This document shows, piece by piece, positions 1 through 9,559 of a stretch of DNA of 64,000 bases. The DNA comes from Candidula unifasciata (taxonomy: Eukaryota > Mollusca > Gastropoda > Stylommatophora > Geomitridae), in assembly GCA_905116865.2 (NCBI GenBank), contig CAJHNH020000817.1, forward strand, positions 5,001 to 69,000, read 5' to 3'. The translations under genes and the position numbers were made by a program. Numbering within the stretch: position 1 is the first letter of the stretch; each line of letters begins with the position of its first letter. Below the pieces are notes generated by a model. That model saw only the letters and a program-made list of their open reading frames with translations, did not search any database and was not told where the DNA came from.

Positions 1-104
1 GAGATACCTATTATTCCCTCTCCAACCACATTCGGGTCACGAAATCTACACAAGGAGTTTTTTTTTTTTTTAGTATCCAGAAGCCATAAGTTGTTAACCC
101 TTAG

Positions 105-270
105 GCTCGGTATTATGGATATCGCAACCTTTCGGCCTTGATTCCATGATAAATACCGTAAATCTGGGAGAAATGTGGCTTTTCTGCCTACCCCCGGGCG
201 TGAACCCGGACCACAAGGAGTTCGTCACCCGGTCACCGCGCAATCCGGTTTAGCCAACTACGCTAGCGAG
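105..270 (-). mobile_element. tRNA-like SINE head (weak)
   Basis: Read on the minus strand, about 180-265 resembles a tRNA-derived promoter region: a box-A-like TAGTTGGCTAAACCGG near 250 and a box-B-like GGGTTCACGCC near 195. No second copy with the same head was found in the window, so the SINE call rests on these two boxes only. The rest of 1-540 holds nothing recognisable apart from short A and T runs. Confidence 0.3.
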
Positions 271-539
271 CTGGGCTAGACAAGGAGTTGAAAGGATTTA
301 TTTTTGTCCTTGACATTGTCCCCTTTATAGGCTTCTGATAATTTTAGGATTTAAACTAAAAAAAAAAAAAAAAAATGAATAGCCTCACTGCACTTTCACA
401 AGTGTGTCACAAAAGACTAATAGTTTAAGCTTTTGCTGAAATCGGACGTGCTGGCCCGAAAGACGCAAATATTAGCTGTAAACTACAAGTGCTAGATTTC
501 ATGTTACGGAGAAACGCAGAAAAAGAACTGTATGTTGAT

Positions 540-722
540 GAAAGTTCTTTAGTATACATTGTTGAAAACATCCAAATATGGCAAGCATTATATGTTGAAG
601 TCAATTCTATAACATAATCAGGTGAAAAAAACAGCCAAATATGGCAAGCATTGTATGTTAAAGTCTATTCTATAACATAAACAGGTGAAAAAACAGCCAG
701 ATATGGCAAGCATTGTATGTTG
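540..722. repeat. 58-63 bp tandem array, left part
   Basis: Three or so diverged units carry a shared core, AAACAGCCAAATATGGCAAG, followed by GCATTGTATGTT. The cores recur near 581, 644 and 706, so the spacing is 62-63 bp. The same array resumes at 1415, after the foldback element that splits it. Confidence 0.75.
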
Positions 723-1414
723 GGCTCTCCTCCGAACTTCTACCCGATATTATGGCGGCCAAGCAAATAGCTTAACAGTGCCTTAGTCGTGTGTAAAATG
801 CGGACATTCGGCCAAGGAACAAATCGCGGCAAAACTAGGATTACTTGACAATTTCAAAAGACGATACTAGCAGACGATTATAGCGACCATTGACAATTTC
901 GAGACACGCAACATTACAGACGATAATAAAAACATGTCGGGGAGACCACGCGCTCCGACGCAGATTAGCGTCGTTATTGTTTTAACACTTTTCGGCATGC
1001 ACAAAACGCAGTTAAGTTAAACTCACCACCGACAGTATCCTGTCGCGGCGCTGATGGGAATCTAAACTAGATGCCTGGGACTCACGAGCAAATAAATTAG
1101 AGGAAGTTGCAGGAAATGCGGTAGCTGCTGCTCGTGAGTCGCAGCCATATAGTTTAGCCTTCCCCCCCCCCCCCACCCTCCCCCATTCGCAGCGCGGGTG
1201 ATACTGTCGGTGGTGGGACATAGTCGCAGAAACAGGTCCGCAATTAACATATCGCTGAGACCCTTTTTTAGCATTTGTTTTATTATTCGAAGCAGATCCT
1301 AGTTTTGCCGCGATTTGTTCATTGACAGAAATTCCGCATTTTACACATTACTGAGGCCCTGTTAGGCTATTTGCTTGGCCGCCATAATATCGGGTAGACG
1401 TTCGGAGGAGAGCC
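723..1414. mobile_element. 692-bp foldback/MITE-like DNA transposon
   Basis: The left end (723 to about 847) and the reverse complement of the right end (about 1289 to 1414) align over roughly 124 bp. Both begin GGCTCTCCTCCGAAC and share ACCCGATATTATGGCGGCC. A second inner inverted pair (about 1020-1090 with 1115-1216, sharing CCACCGACAGTATC and ACTCACGAGCA) extends the palindrome almost to the centre. No transposase frame is present, so it is non-autonomous. The flanks GTATGTTG (715-722) and GCATGTTG (1415-1422) look like an 8-bp target-site duplication with one mismatch. An 8-bp duplication would suit hAT-, P- or Merlin-type elements. The superfamily is not determined. Confidence 0.75.
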
Positions 1415-1885
1415 GCATGTTGAAGTCAATTCTAAAACATAAACAGGTAAAAAAAAACAGCTAAAATATGGCGAGCATTGTATGTTGATGTCAGTGCTAG
1501 TGTAAAACTGAATGAAAAACAGCTAAAATATGGCAAGCATTGTATGTTGTCAGTGCTAGTATAAAAACGAATGAAAAACAGCTAAATTATGGCAAGCATT
1601 GTATATCGATGTCAGTTCTTGAATATAAGCCAATGAAAAACAGCAAAATATGCCAAGCATTGTATGTTGCTATTAGTTCTTTAATATAAAGCGATGAAAA
1701 ATAGAAAAATGTGGCGATAATTGTATTTTAATGTCCGTTCTATCATATAAACCAGTGAAAAACAACCAGATATGGCAAGAATTGTATGTTATTGTCAGTT
1801 CTATAATATACATCAAAGAAAAACAGCAAAGTGTGGCAATAATTGTGTGTTAATGTCAGTTATTCAACATACATCGATGAAAAAG
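1415..1885. repeat. 58-63 bp tandem array, right part
   Basis: About seven further diverged units of the array seen at 540-722. Each has a GAAAAACAGC...ATGGCAAGCATTGTATGTT core and spacing of about 59-63 bp. From 1885 to 2080 there is only unique AT-rich sequence with A and T runs. Confidence 0.75.
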
Positions 1886-2080
1886 TCACATGTGACAGAG
1901 TATTAGTTGAGCTAAAATTTTGTCGAAGTCCATTTTATTTTATTTTACAAAAAAAAAAAAAAAAAAGATCCCTGGATGTAAAAACTGGTTTGCTTAATAA
2001 TTTGTTAAAATCTTTTTTTTTTTTTTTAACACAGGTAAAGATTGTTATAGTGTATATATATATACATACCCATCGTTAAA

Positions 2081-2350
2081 TTGATTGAGAAGCAAAGAAT
2101 GAAATGGTTTGGTCACCTAATGAGAATGGAACCAACGATGCCAGCATCAAGAGCATACAACATGAAAATCGAAACAACAATAGGCAGGGGAAGACCAAGA
2201 AGAAGATGGATTGAAGGAGTCACGGACAACTTGAGACTTCATAACACAACGGCATATGAAGCGACTGAGCGCGCCCTGGCTCGGTTGCCGATCATCTGAT
2301 AGACTGCGACGCCTAGCGGCACAAGCAGATTTTGACAAAAGAAGAAGAAA
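2081..2350 (+). mobile_element. LINE 3' end, GAA-tailed type
   Basis: The translation contains KWFGHLMRM and then GRGRPRRRWIEGV. This is the C-terminal signature of a large family of animal non-LTR retrotransposon polyproteins, downstream of the reverse transcriptase. Only the last 80 or so codons remain. The copy ends in AAAAGAAGAAGAAAG, a short GAA-type 3' tail seen on other LINE ends in this window. Confidence 0.7.
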
Positions 2351-2549
2351 GATTGTTAATATTGTGATGCTAGTTTTGTCAAACGTAGATATAAATAATG
2401 AACGGAAAGTCGATACAGATATATAGTGTTTTGGAAGAGGTGATAACGAAACAGTGACCCTTTTCCTTGCCCTTCGGAGTTTTTGGTATATAGTTCTACA
2501 GTAAATTTCTCATAATACCATTTATCAAGAAGAGGAAAAAACTTCGACA

Positions 2550-2845
2550 TTCTACAACAGTTAAACATCAAGGAGAACTGGCTCATAAAAAGCATCTTGT
2601 CCCGAGAGTTAAAGTATTTTGGCCACATCCAGCGTGGTGGTGGCTTGAAAAACACGGTGATGGAAGCTGCAGTTTGTGGAAAGCGAGGCAGGGGTCGACC
2701 TGTGCGAATATGGATACAAGACATTGAAGATGCATTGGCAGTAAAAGCACATGGGGCTGCAGAGATGGCTAGGGAAAGGGATATTTTCAGGCGTGCCGTG
2801 AAGAGAGCGACGTTCTGTCAAAAACTTGTTGATTGATAATGATAA
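2550..2845 (+). mobile_element. LINE 3' end
   Basis: The translation reads LKYFGHIQRGGGL, then GRGRPVRIWIQDIEDAL and ATFCQKL. This is a LINE C-terminus of the same subfamily as 13390-13640 (shared KYFGHI, GRGRP, RATFC). It is followed by TTGATTGATAATGATAAG, a GAT-like tail. It is a dead, strongly 5'-truncated copy. Confidence 0.7.
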
Positions 2846-2849
2846 GGCC

Positions 2850-3072
2850 TAGATCTATATTAAATAGACCAATCGGAACTTAGTGGGTGTTGTGGTCAAC
2901 ATTGAGCTGGCCACTTTTACTTCCCAGGACGTTTCCTGTTATTTTTTTTAAAGCTAGATCGACCTGGGAGCCGATGCAATTTTTTTTCACATTTTTTTTT
3001 TACAAAATCCAGCTAGATGCGGATTTGAAACCACAACCTTCGGGTCGGCAAATGAAGGTCTAGCCGCTACAC
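2850..3072 (-). mobile_element. SINE family C copy
   Basis: A minus-strand copy of a SINE repeated at about 31.1, 33.6, 35.2 and 35.9 kb. Shared blocks on the plus strand are AGACCAATCGGAACTTAGTGG, CTGGCC..TTTACTTCCCAGGAC and GATCGACCTGGGAGCC, then a tRNA-like head near 3020-3072 (GGATTTGAAACCACAACCTTCGG as the box-B side). No clear target-site duplication was found. Confidence 0.65.
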
Positions 3073-3797
3073 CAATAAGAAGGGATGCGGTGATAACGGA
3101 ACAATAAGAAGGGATGCGGTGATAACGGAACAATAAGAAGGAATGCGGAGATAACGAAACAATAAGAAGGAATGCGGTGATAACGAAACAATAAGAAAGA
3201 ATGCGGTGATAACGGAACAATAAGAAGGAATGCGGTGATAACGGAACAATAAGAAGGAATGTGGTGATAACGGAACAATAAGAAGGAATGCGGTGATAAC
3301 GGAACAATAAGAAGGAATGCGGTGATAACGGAACAATAAGAAGGAATGCGGTGATAACGGAACAATAAGAAGGAATGCGGTGATAACGAAACAATAAGAA
3401 GGAATGCGATGATAACGAAACAATAAGAAACTATGCGGTGATAACGGAACAATAAGAAAGTATGCGGTGATAACGGAACAATAAGAAGGAATGCGGGGAT
3501 AACGGAACAATAAGAAAGGATGCGGTGATAACGGAACAATAAGAAGGAATGCGGTGATAACGGAACAATAAGAAAGGATGCGGGGATAACGAACAATAAG
3601 AAGGAATGCGGTGATAACGGAACAATAAGAAAGGATGCGGGGATAACGAACAATAAGAAGGAATACGGTGATAACGGAACAATAAGAAAGGATGCGGTGA
3701 TAACGGAACAATAAGAAGGAATGCGGTGATAACGGAACAATAAGAAGGAATGCGGGGATAACGGAACAATAAGAAGGGATGCGGTGATAACGAAACA
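3072..3797. repeat. 29-bp minisatellite, about 25 copies
   Basis: The unit is GGAACAATAAGAAGGAATGC followed by GGTGATAAC (29 bp), repeated from about 3072 to 3797. Variants are GGATGC/GTATGC and one-base deletions near 3595 and 3650. A 29-bp unit without stops in antisense gives long spurious minus frames rich in FLLFRYHRIPSYC. These are shadows of the repeat. The array abuts the SINE head at 3072. Confidence 0.95.
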
Positions 3798-3799
3798 AG

Positions 3800-4765
3800 A
3801 ATAAATCAGTTTAAAATAAATAAATTAGAAGAAGACCGGAGCTGAAACCAGACACATACTTGGTTAAAGAAATATATATGAAAATGGTTTTACCATCTAC
3901 AGAGATTGCTCTTGTTTCAATTGCCACAGAGGGCCAGAGTAAACACATATGAGCAACAAGAGAAGGAACCGACTACACGGTAAGTCAAACGACGACGTAA
4001 AAAAAAAAAAAAACATTGCGGAAATGAAAAGCAACTAATTCATGGCATCAGCAAGTGGCACAGACTTTTCTTGCATCGTCTCCCAAATCTTTACCGGGGT
4101 AATTGAAAGTAGAAAAGAAGCAGCTAGCGGAGAAGGATGGTCAGGGGGAAAAGGGCAGTAGAGGCAGAAGAATGAGGAGAAGTCGGAGGATAAAAAGGAG
4201 AAGACGAAGAAGTAGAGGAAAGAAGAGTAGAAAGAGGAATAGGACAAAACAAATAAAGAGAAAAAGAATAATAAGTCGAAGAATCTATCTTGTTTTAATT
4301 CTCCATTAAAATCCGATTTATCTAAGACAAAATACAACGTCTAAAAAAAATGTCCCTCGTCACTAAACGAATACAGCAGTAATAGACGGCAAAAAGAAGT
4401 CTAGTTACAAAATGTGAAAGGGGGAAAGCGACATACATCACATGAAGACAGGAGGAAATAAAACAGTCTAGTCACTTTATTAGAATACATTACCTCAGTT
4501 ACTGCTAAATTTCCTTAGGTCGCGACTGAAGCTCAGCTGGCATCCAAGAATAAAATTCACAGTTAGTTAAGGAACTCGTAGAAATCTTAGACTGTGACAT
4601 TCTCACTTTTTCGGATCCTAATTTGAATTTGTTTGGTGGCTGAATACTTTGGTTAAGGGAATGATGTCATGATGATGTCATATTTACGGCTTAATCATCT
4701 TTCGTACAGACACGGGTTATTTCAGGATGGAAACACGGGTTATTTCAGGATTGAATATTTCAGGA
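3800..4765. other. No gene seen; purine-rich patch
   Basis: No coding signal, RNA gene or dispersed repeat was recognised. The stretch 4105-4280 is strongly purine-rich (AGAAG/AGGAA words), which opens a lysine/arginine-rich frame without homology. Near 4660-4680 there is a short ATGATGTCATGATGATGTCAT repeat close to the LINE end that follows. Confidence 0.6.
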
Positions 4766-4769
4766 GTTC

Positions 4770-4945
4770 TGTGGTCTTGCTTCGTAAAGTCCATGCCGTG
4801 TGGATCTGGTCGTCATGTATACCCAAAACTTTTGGTTTCGTGTATGTGCAATTAGTTCTGGCACAGACGATCTTTCATGCCATGATGTCAGACTCTCTTC
4901 CTCTGCCTCGTCACGATATACTCCAGTTTACACCTTCTTAGGAAG
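4770..4945 (-). mobile_element. LINE 3' end fragment
   Basis: Minus-strand sequence matches the LINE ends at 15370-15625 and 31545-31860: GTCCATGCCGTGTGG on the plus strand, CATGATGTCAGACT, and then CACGATATACTCCAGTTT. It is a short, dead remnant. It directly adjoins the 33-bp minisatellite. Confidence 0.55.
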
Positions 4946-4970
4946 GATATAAGTGATCATTTTCTTTTAG

Positions 4971-5604
4971 CGTATGTCAGTAGACGTAATCATATTCTAT
5001 TATCGTTTGCCAATAGATGTGTTCATATTCTGTCATTGCATGTCAGTAAACGTGATCATGTTGTGTAACCGTATGCCAGTAAACGTGATCATATTGTGTA
5101 ACCGTATGCCAGTAAACGTGATCATATTGTGTTACCGTATGCCAGTAAACGTGATCATATTGTGTAACCGTATGCCAGTAAACGTGATCATATTATATAA
5201 CCGTATGCCAGTAAACGTGATTATATTATATAACCGTATGCCAGTAAACGTGATCATATTATGTTACCGTATGCCAGTAAAGGTGATCATATTATATAAC
5301 CGTGTGCCAGTAAACTTGATCATATTGTGTAACCGTATGCCAGTAAACGTGATCATATTATGTAACCGTATGCCAGTAAACGTGATTATATTATGTTACC
5401 GTATACCAGTAAACGTGATTATATTATGTTACCGTATGCCAGTAAAGGTGATCATATTATATAACCGTGTGCCAGTAAACGTGATCATATTGTGTAACCG
5501 TATGCCAGTAAACGTGATCATATTATGTTACCGTATGCCAGTAAAGGTGATCATATTATATAACCGTATGCCAGTAAACGTGATTATATTATATAACCGT
5601 GTGC
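4971..5604. repeat. 33-bp minisatellite, about 19 copies
   Basis: The unit is CCGTATGCCAGTAAACGTGA followed by TCATATTGTGTAA (33 bp). The first two or three units are diverged and the rest are near-identical. Because 33 is divisible by 3 the array is open in the forward frame (11-residue unit, MPVNVIILCNR), but nothing supports a real protein. Two more units (6165-6222) lie beyond a LINE fragment. Confidence 0.95.
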
Positions 5605-6163
5605 CAGTAAAAGTCGATAGTGTTATTTTGGGACAAGTACATAAATTTAAGTATCTGGACATATGGATAACATCAGATGGAAGATGCATACCTGAAAATA
5701 GAAACAGAATAGGATAGGCAAAAACTGCATTTTATAAAATAAAGAACATCTCATAATTTTGTCATTGAGAGTAAGAAAAAAAAATTCTGCTTGCTACATG
5801 CATCCAGTTTTAACATATGGCTGTGAATCTTGGACAGTCGGTAGGCAGGCCAAACAATTTCTTGAGGCCATAGAGATGTGTTTTTACAGAAGAATGCTAA
5901 GAATACCTTTAACAGCCAAAAAGAGCAACCAAGAGATTTTGAAAGAGGCGGTAGCCCGAAGAAAACTTATCACAGACATCAGAAGGATACAGTCATCATT
6001 TTTCGGCCATGTTATGGAAAGAGGGAAAATAGAACATGGTGTGACCACTGGAAAGATCTGTGGAAGGAGGGATAGAGGAAGATAAGGAGAGAAGATTCTT
6101 TACAGTCTTGTTACATGGCATGGAGGTGTGTCGGCAGGGCACCTGATGATGATGATGATGTCA
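5605..6163 (+). mobile_element. LINE 3' fragment with GAT tail inside the minisatellite
   Basis: Frames give KYLDIWITSDGRC near 5650, LTYGCESWTVGRQ near 5815 and RRMLRIPLTAKKSNQEIL near 5890. These are typical of the thumb and C-terminal region of a non-LTR reverse transcriptase polyprotein, followed by SFFGHVMERGK. Frameshifts and stops make it dead. It ends in five GAT units (about 6145-6160). Units of the 33-bp array lie on both sides, so the LINE landed in an existing array. Confidence 0.75.
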
Positions 6164-6164
6164 C

Positions 6165-6222
6165 TAACGTGATCATAATATGTAACCGTATGCCAGTAAA
6201 TGTGATCATAATATTTAATCCA
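6165..6222. repeat. 33-bp minisatellite, two units beyond LINE
   Basis: CTAACGTGATCATAATATGT, then AACCGTATGCCAGTAAATGTGATCATAATA: the same unit as 4971-5604, continuing after the inserted LINE fragment. Confidence 0.85.
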
Positions 6223-6336
6223 GAGAGAAAATAGGTGTTAATTTTCTCTAATCCTGGGACAATATTGATGTTTATATTCTATCATCCTGGGACAAATTAG
6301 ATGTTTAAATTCTATCAAAAATTACCCTTTTTGCAG

Positions 6337-9300
6337 GTTGTCCGCATGTTGATCGTTGTAGTGGCAGCCTTCGCCACTTTGTGGATGCCCTATCGAGTGA
6401 TTGTTGTCTACAACAGCTTCGCCCAGAACAAGTACATGGACCTATGGTTTCTGCTGTTTGCCCGCACCATGATCTATGTCAACTGTGCCATCAACCCAGT
6501 GCTCTACAACATCATGTCTGTCAAGTTCAAGAGGGCTTTTCGAAATCACCTCAGCTGCTGTGAGTATGGATGAATGAAAGAATGAATGAATGAATCGAGA
6601 ACTGACATCATTGCACTCGGGATATTCCCACAGGTCTCTGTCTCCTTCTATTAGCCAACGAAAAGTCGACATTGTAATAATACTAGCTGCAATCTTATTA
6701 GAAGTCTGCCTATGTTTTCCCCTCAGTGGTTTTGAGTTTCTTAAGTTTTGAACAACGGATCAATATCACGGCACACTGGTAGTAACCCATAAGTGCTCCG
6801 TTCTTCTTCTAACTCAACTCTGGGTCCGAAGAAGCTCAGCATAGTGCACAGGCCCTGTAGCACCCGCGAGGATCCTGAAATACTTTGGGTAGATTTTTCA
6901 CTCCAAATTTTTCCCGGTCAGCGCCGTGGGGCTACTCTTTTCGATTTCCAACTGCCAATGGATTTTTTACGTGCGCAAAAATGCACACGTGCTACCGATC
7001 TCACTATCCAGAGACCAGCAGGAATTGCTAGAGATCCAAGTGAAAAAAATTCCAGCTTTTACCGGGGATTGAACCCAAAACCTCTAGCACTCGAGGCGGA
7101 CACCATAACTCGAGACCATGCACCCTCAGTGTTGAATATCTTCCAGAACCACTTGTGAGCTACAAGTAAACTTTACCATGTTGACCATTTGTTCACCGTC
7201 TCCATTTTGGAGACTGGCTGCAGTACATCCAGTGCTCAGGTTAAATGATCGATTGATCGGTTTGTCCCCTGCTGTCTGCTACCTAAAAGTTTACCCAACC
7301 ACCCTGCTATTTGAAAGATATATCATTCTGGACCGCAGACCAACAAGGCAGACTCCCAGATACCCCATTCATCCCCCAAAGAAGTTATAATTAGGGCACC
7401 ACCTGTAGCAGCTGGTGTGTTGGAAAACGAGCATGCAGAAAGACTGACTGGTTCTGCACCACTTAGTGGTGCATTGATGTGTGACAAGCTAGATGTTGTT
7501 ATGGTCCTTTGGGAGCGAGTGAACAGTGCGGAGGCAGAAATAGCTTATTATTACGGTCTGAGGAGAATGGCGCTGCGAGGAGTTACTAGAGAATCTTGCC
7601 GACGCTCAACACTCAAGTGAAAGGCGAGACAGTTGCTGGTACCAACGAAATTGTAACTCTTAGCTTGCTTTTGAAGATGTGGACGGAGCGCTTAAAGAAG
7701 TGTCCCAAGTGCTAAGATGTTGATTCTTGATTCAACATTCTGTAGCGGCTACCCCATGCAGGTGTTACCTTTAGTCCTATGAAGTAAGCACGCCCTGCAG
7801 TCGTTAACCCCCTCGTCTTGTATATGTCGGACTGAATTAACCTGTAGGGTATGAACCATTCAGGTGCGGTCTGTACAATGGATTGTCGGCAATGGATCTC
7901 TAACACTCTCTGACTTGTCTTGGTTGTACACTCTTTAAGTCTGCTATTCGTCAATCTCGTGATGATATCTACCCTCTTCTAATACTGACAGACTCCTGCT
8001 CTCGTAACTTCGACTTGTCCCTCCAATTGTACTTGGTCCTTCTGCATCTTTTCAGGCGATAATGCTATAGTCCGATGAAGTGCAGCAGGGGAAGATCGGG
8101 GCCAGGCTTCATGACCCAGGTTGGCCCACGTTCCGAGATTGTTTAGAGAAGTAATGGGCCGAAACAAATGTCGACGAATGATCTGTACCTTGACCGGTGG
8201 AACGCTGTTGTGTATGCTCTCGTGTGGAGTTCTTATTTTATTATAATAGTACCATTTAAATCAGTAACACAAGGCAATGACCAGACTGATTAGAAAAGCC
8301 TTTTCATCTTTTCATCGAACTGTATTGTCAAGAGCTATTCTAATCGCATTTTTATCAAACATTTTTCGGGACTCTATTCAACTGACTTTAAAAACAAATA
8401 TTTTCTAGAGATAAACATTTTCCAGGGACTCTATTCGTCTCACATTTTCAAACATTTTCCGGGACTCTATTCAACTCACTTTTTTTTAACATTTTCCAGA
8501 GACTCTATTCATTTCACTTTGAAAAAAAAAATTCCAGGGTCTCTGTTCATTTCACGTTTCTAAACATTTTCCAGAGACTCTATTAATCTCACTTTAAAAA
8601 AAAAAATTGCCGGGATCTATTCATCTCACCTTTTTTTTTAACAGTTTCTAGCGACTCTATTCATCTCACTTTTTCTAACTTCTTTTTTTTTTTTTTTTTC
8701 AGGGACACTATCCACCTCCTTGTTTTTCGTATACTCTATTCATCTCAATTTTTTTTTCCAGAGACTATTTATCTCACTTTTTTTTTTTTTTTTTGGTCAG
8801 AGACTCTTTATCCTCACATGTTTAAACATTTTCCAGGTACTCAAGTGGTCTCAATTTTTTTAAGTGGTTCTTTCCGTACCTAGCCTCCAGATTTGATCAG
8901 GCTCAATGAACTACAACCTGGTCTGTCATATATCCACGCCTCTGAAGACTCACACTGGCTAGTCACCTGCAGTATAGGACATATAAATATTTATTTCATT
9001 TAGGATATAGGTCAAGACAAACCTTTGTAGCAGAGTTTCTGGTTGTTTTCTTGCTTTTTTTGGGGGGGGGGAGAGAGAAAGGGGAGGGCTTTGCTAATGA
9101 TAGCAGTGATATGTACGAAAACCTTTGATAAATAAGCAAAGAAGTACAAAACATAAATCACCGAAGCGGAAAGATTCTAGATTCAAAGAGTTACCACATG
9201 TTCTCTTCATCCACAGGGCACAGGCGCTACTCTATACCCTCACATAACTACAGCGAGGTGCCAACAGACATTTGGGCCACAAAACGGGTCATTTTTAGCC

Positions 9301-9503
9301 AGAATCAAACTTCATTGAAGCCCCAAGACGCGCTTCCCACCGACGCGGTTGCCTTTGGGGATAGAAAAAACTGCATGGTCCGACAGAACAGCCCAGCTAG
9401 GCCTGACAAGCAGCAGCCAGAGTTCCCTCACAGTAATGCTAACAACAAGGGCTGTTCCTCGAGCCATTCTGGCAACAGTAGCGTTGCTGAGCAGACGGTA
9501 TAG
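6337..9503 (+). CDS. TRH-receptor-like GPCR, last two coding exons (partial gene)
   Basis: Two exons of a class A (rhodopsin-type) neuropeptide receptor. Exon A, 6337-6559, follows the acceptor CCCTTTTTGCAG and begins VVRMLIVVVAAFATLW. It encodes TM6 (with WMPYR), the third extracellular loop (VVYNSF), TM7 with NPVLYN (an NPxxY motif) and the start of the helix-8 tail (KFKRAFRNHL). It ends at a consensus GTGAGT donor with one leftover base (phase 1). Exon B, 9217-9503, follows TCTTCATCCACAG. Its first two bases complete a TGG codon, so the frame continues as a cytoplasmic tail rich in S, N and Q, ending VAEQTV and a stop. From family knowledge, WMPYR, the NSF loop and WFLLF..R..IY.N.AINPV resemble vertebrate TRH receptors and their invertebrate EFLGamide-type relatives. 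TM1-TM5 exons are not in the window upstream. The 2.66-kb intron holds a SINE, a LINE remnant and a T-rich degenerate repeat. The ligand is inferred, not shown. Confidence 0.72.
6590..6725. repeat. Dispersed repeat F, copy 1
   Basis: Similar to 24345-24480: both contain ACTCGGGA.ATTCCCACAGG, GTCTCCTTC and CCAACGAA.AGTCGAC, followed by CGCTGTAACCT or TGCAATCTTAT variants. It is probably a fragment of a retroelement of unknown type within the receptor intron. Confidence 0.5.
6742..7130 (-). mobile_element. SINE family D, near full length
   Basis: Minus-strand copy of the element at 30548-30940. The tRNA-like head lies at the right end: on the plus strand GGGGATTGAACCC (box B complement) near 7060 and CACCATAACTCGAGACCATG (box A side) near 7105. 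The body includes CCAGAGACCAGCAGGAATTG. The 3' part (6742-6860) carries ACGGATCAATATCACGGCA and GGCCCTGTAGCACCCGCGAGG. It is diverged and lies inside the receptor intron. Confidence 0.65.
7405..7745 (+). mobile_element. LINE family E: RNase H/3' end
   Basis: GVLENEHAERLTGSAP resembles the C-terminal motif of a retroelement RNase H (normally GxxGNExAD..A). The following sequence, ending in GTGCTAAGATGTTGATTCTT, matches the 3' ends at 16.5, 47.2 and 53.8 kb. Non-LTR elements with an RNase H domain belong to I-type clades. It is dead and truncated. Confidence 0.6.
8370..8870. repeat. Degenerate 36-45 bp T-rich tandem repeat
   Basis: About a dozen diverged units contain TTTTCCAGGGACTCTATTC and then ATCTCACTTTTTTTAA, with variable T or A runs. 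It lies in the last intron of the TRH-receptor-like gene, about 350 bp before its final exon. Confidence 0.75.
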
Positions 9504-9559
9504 CAGCTTCATGGGTTACCTCCCTGTGTGCGCAAGTTCTTCATTCATTATCAGCTTCA

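Noticed and set aside
3060..3798. Minus frames of up to 243 codons rich in FLLFRYHRIPSYC
   Set aside because: A 29-bp tandem unit without antisense stops; all three minus frames cycle through the same peptide.
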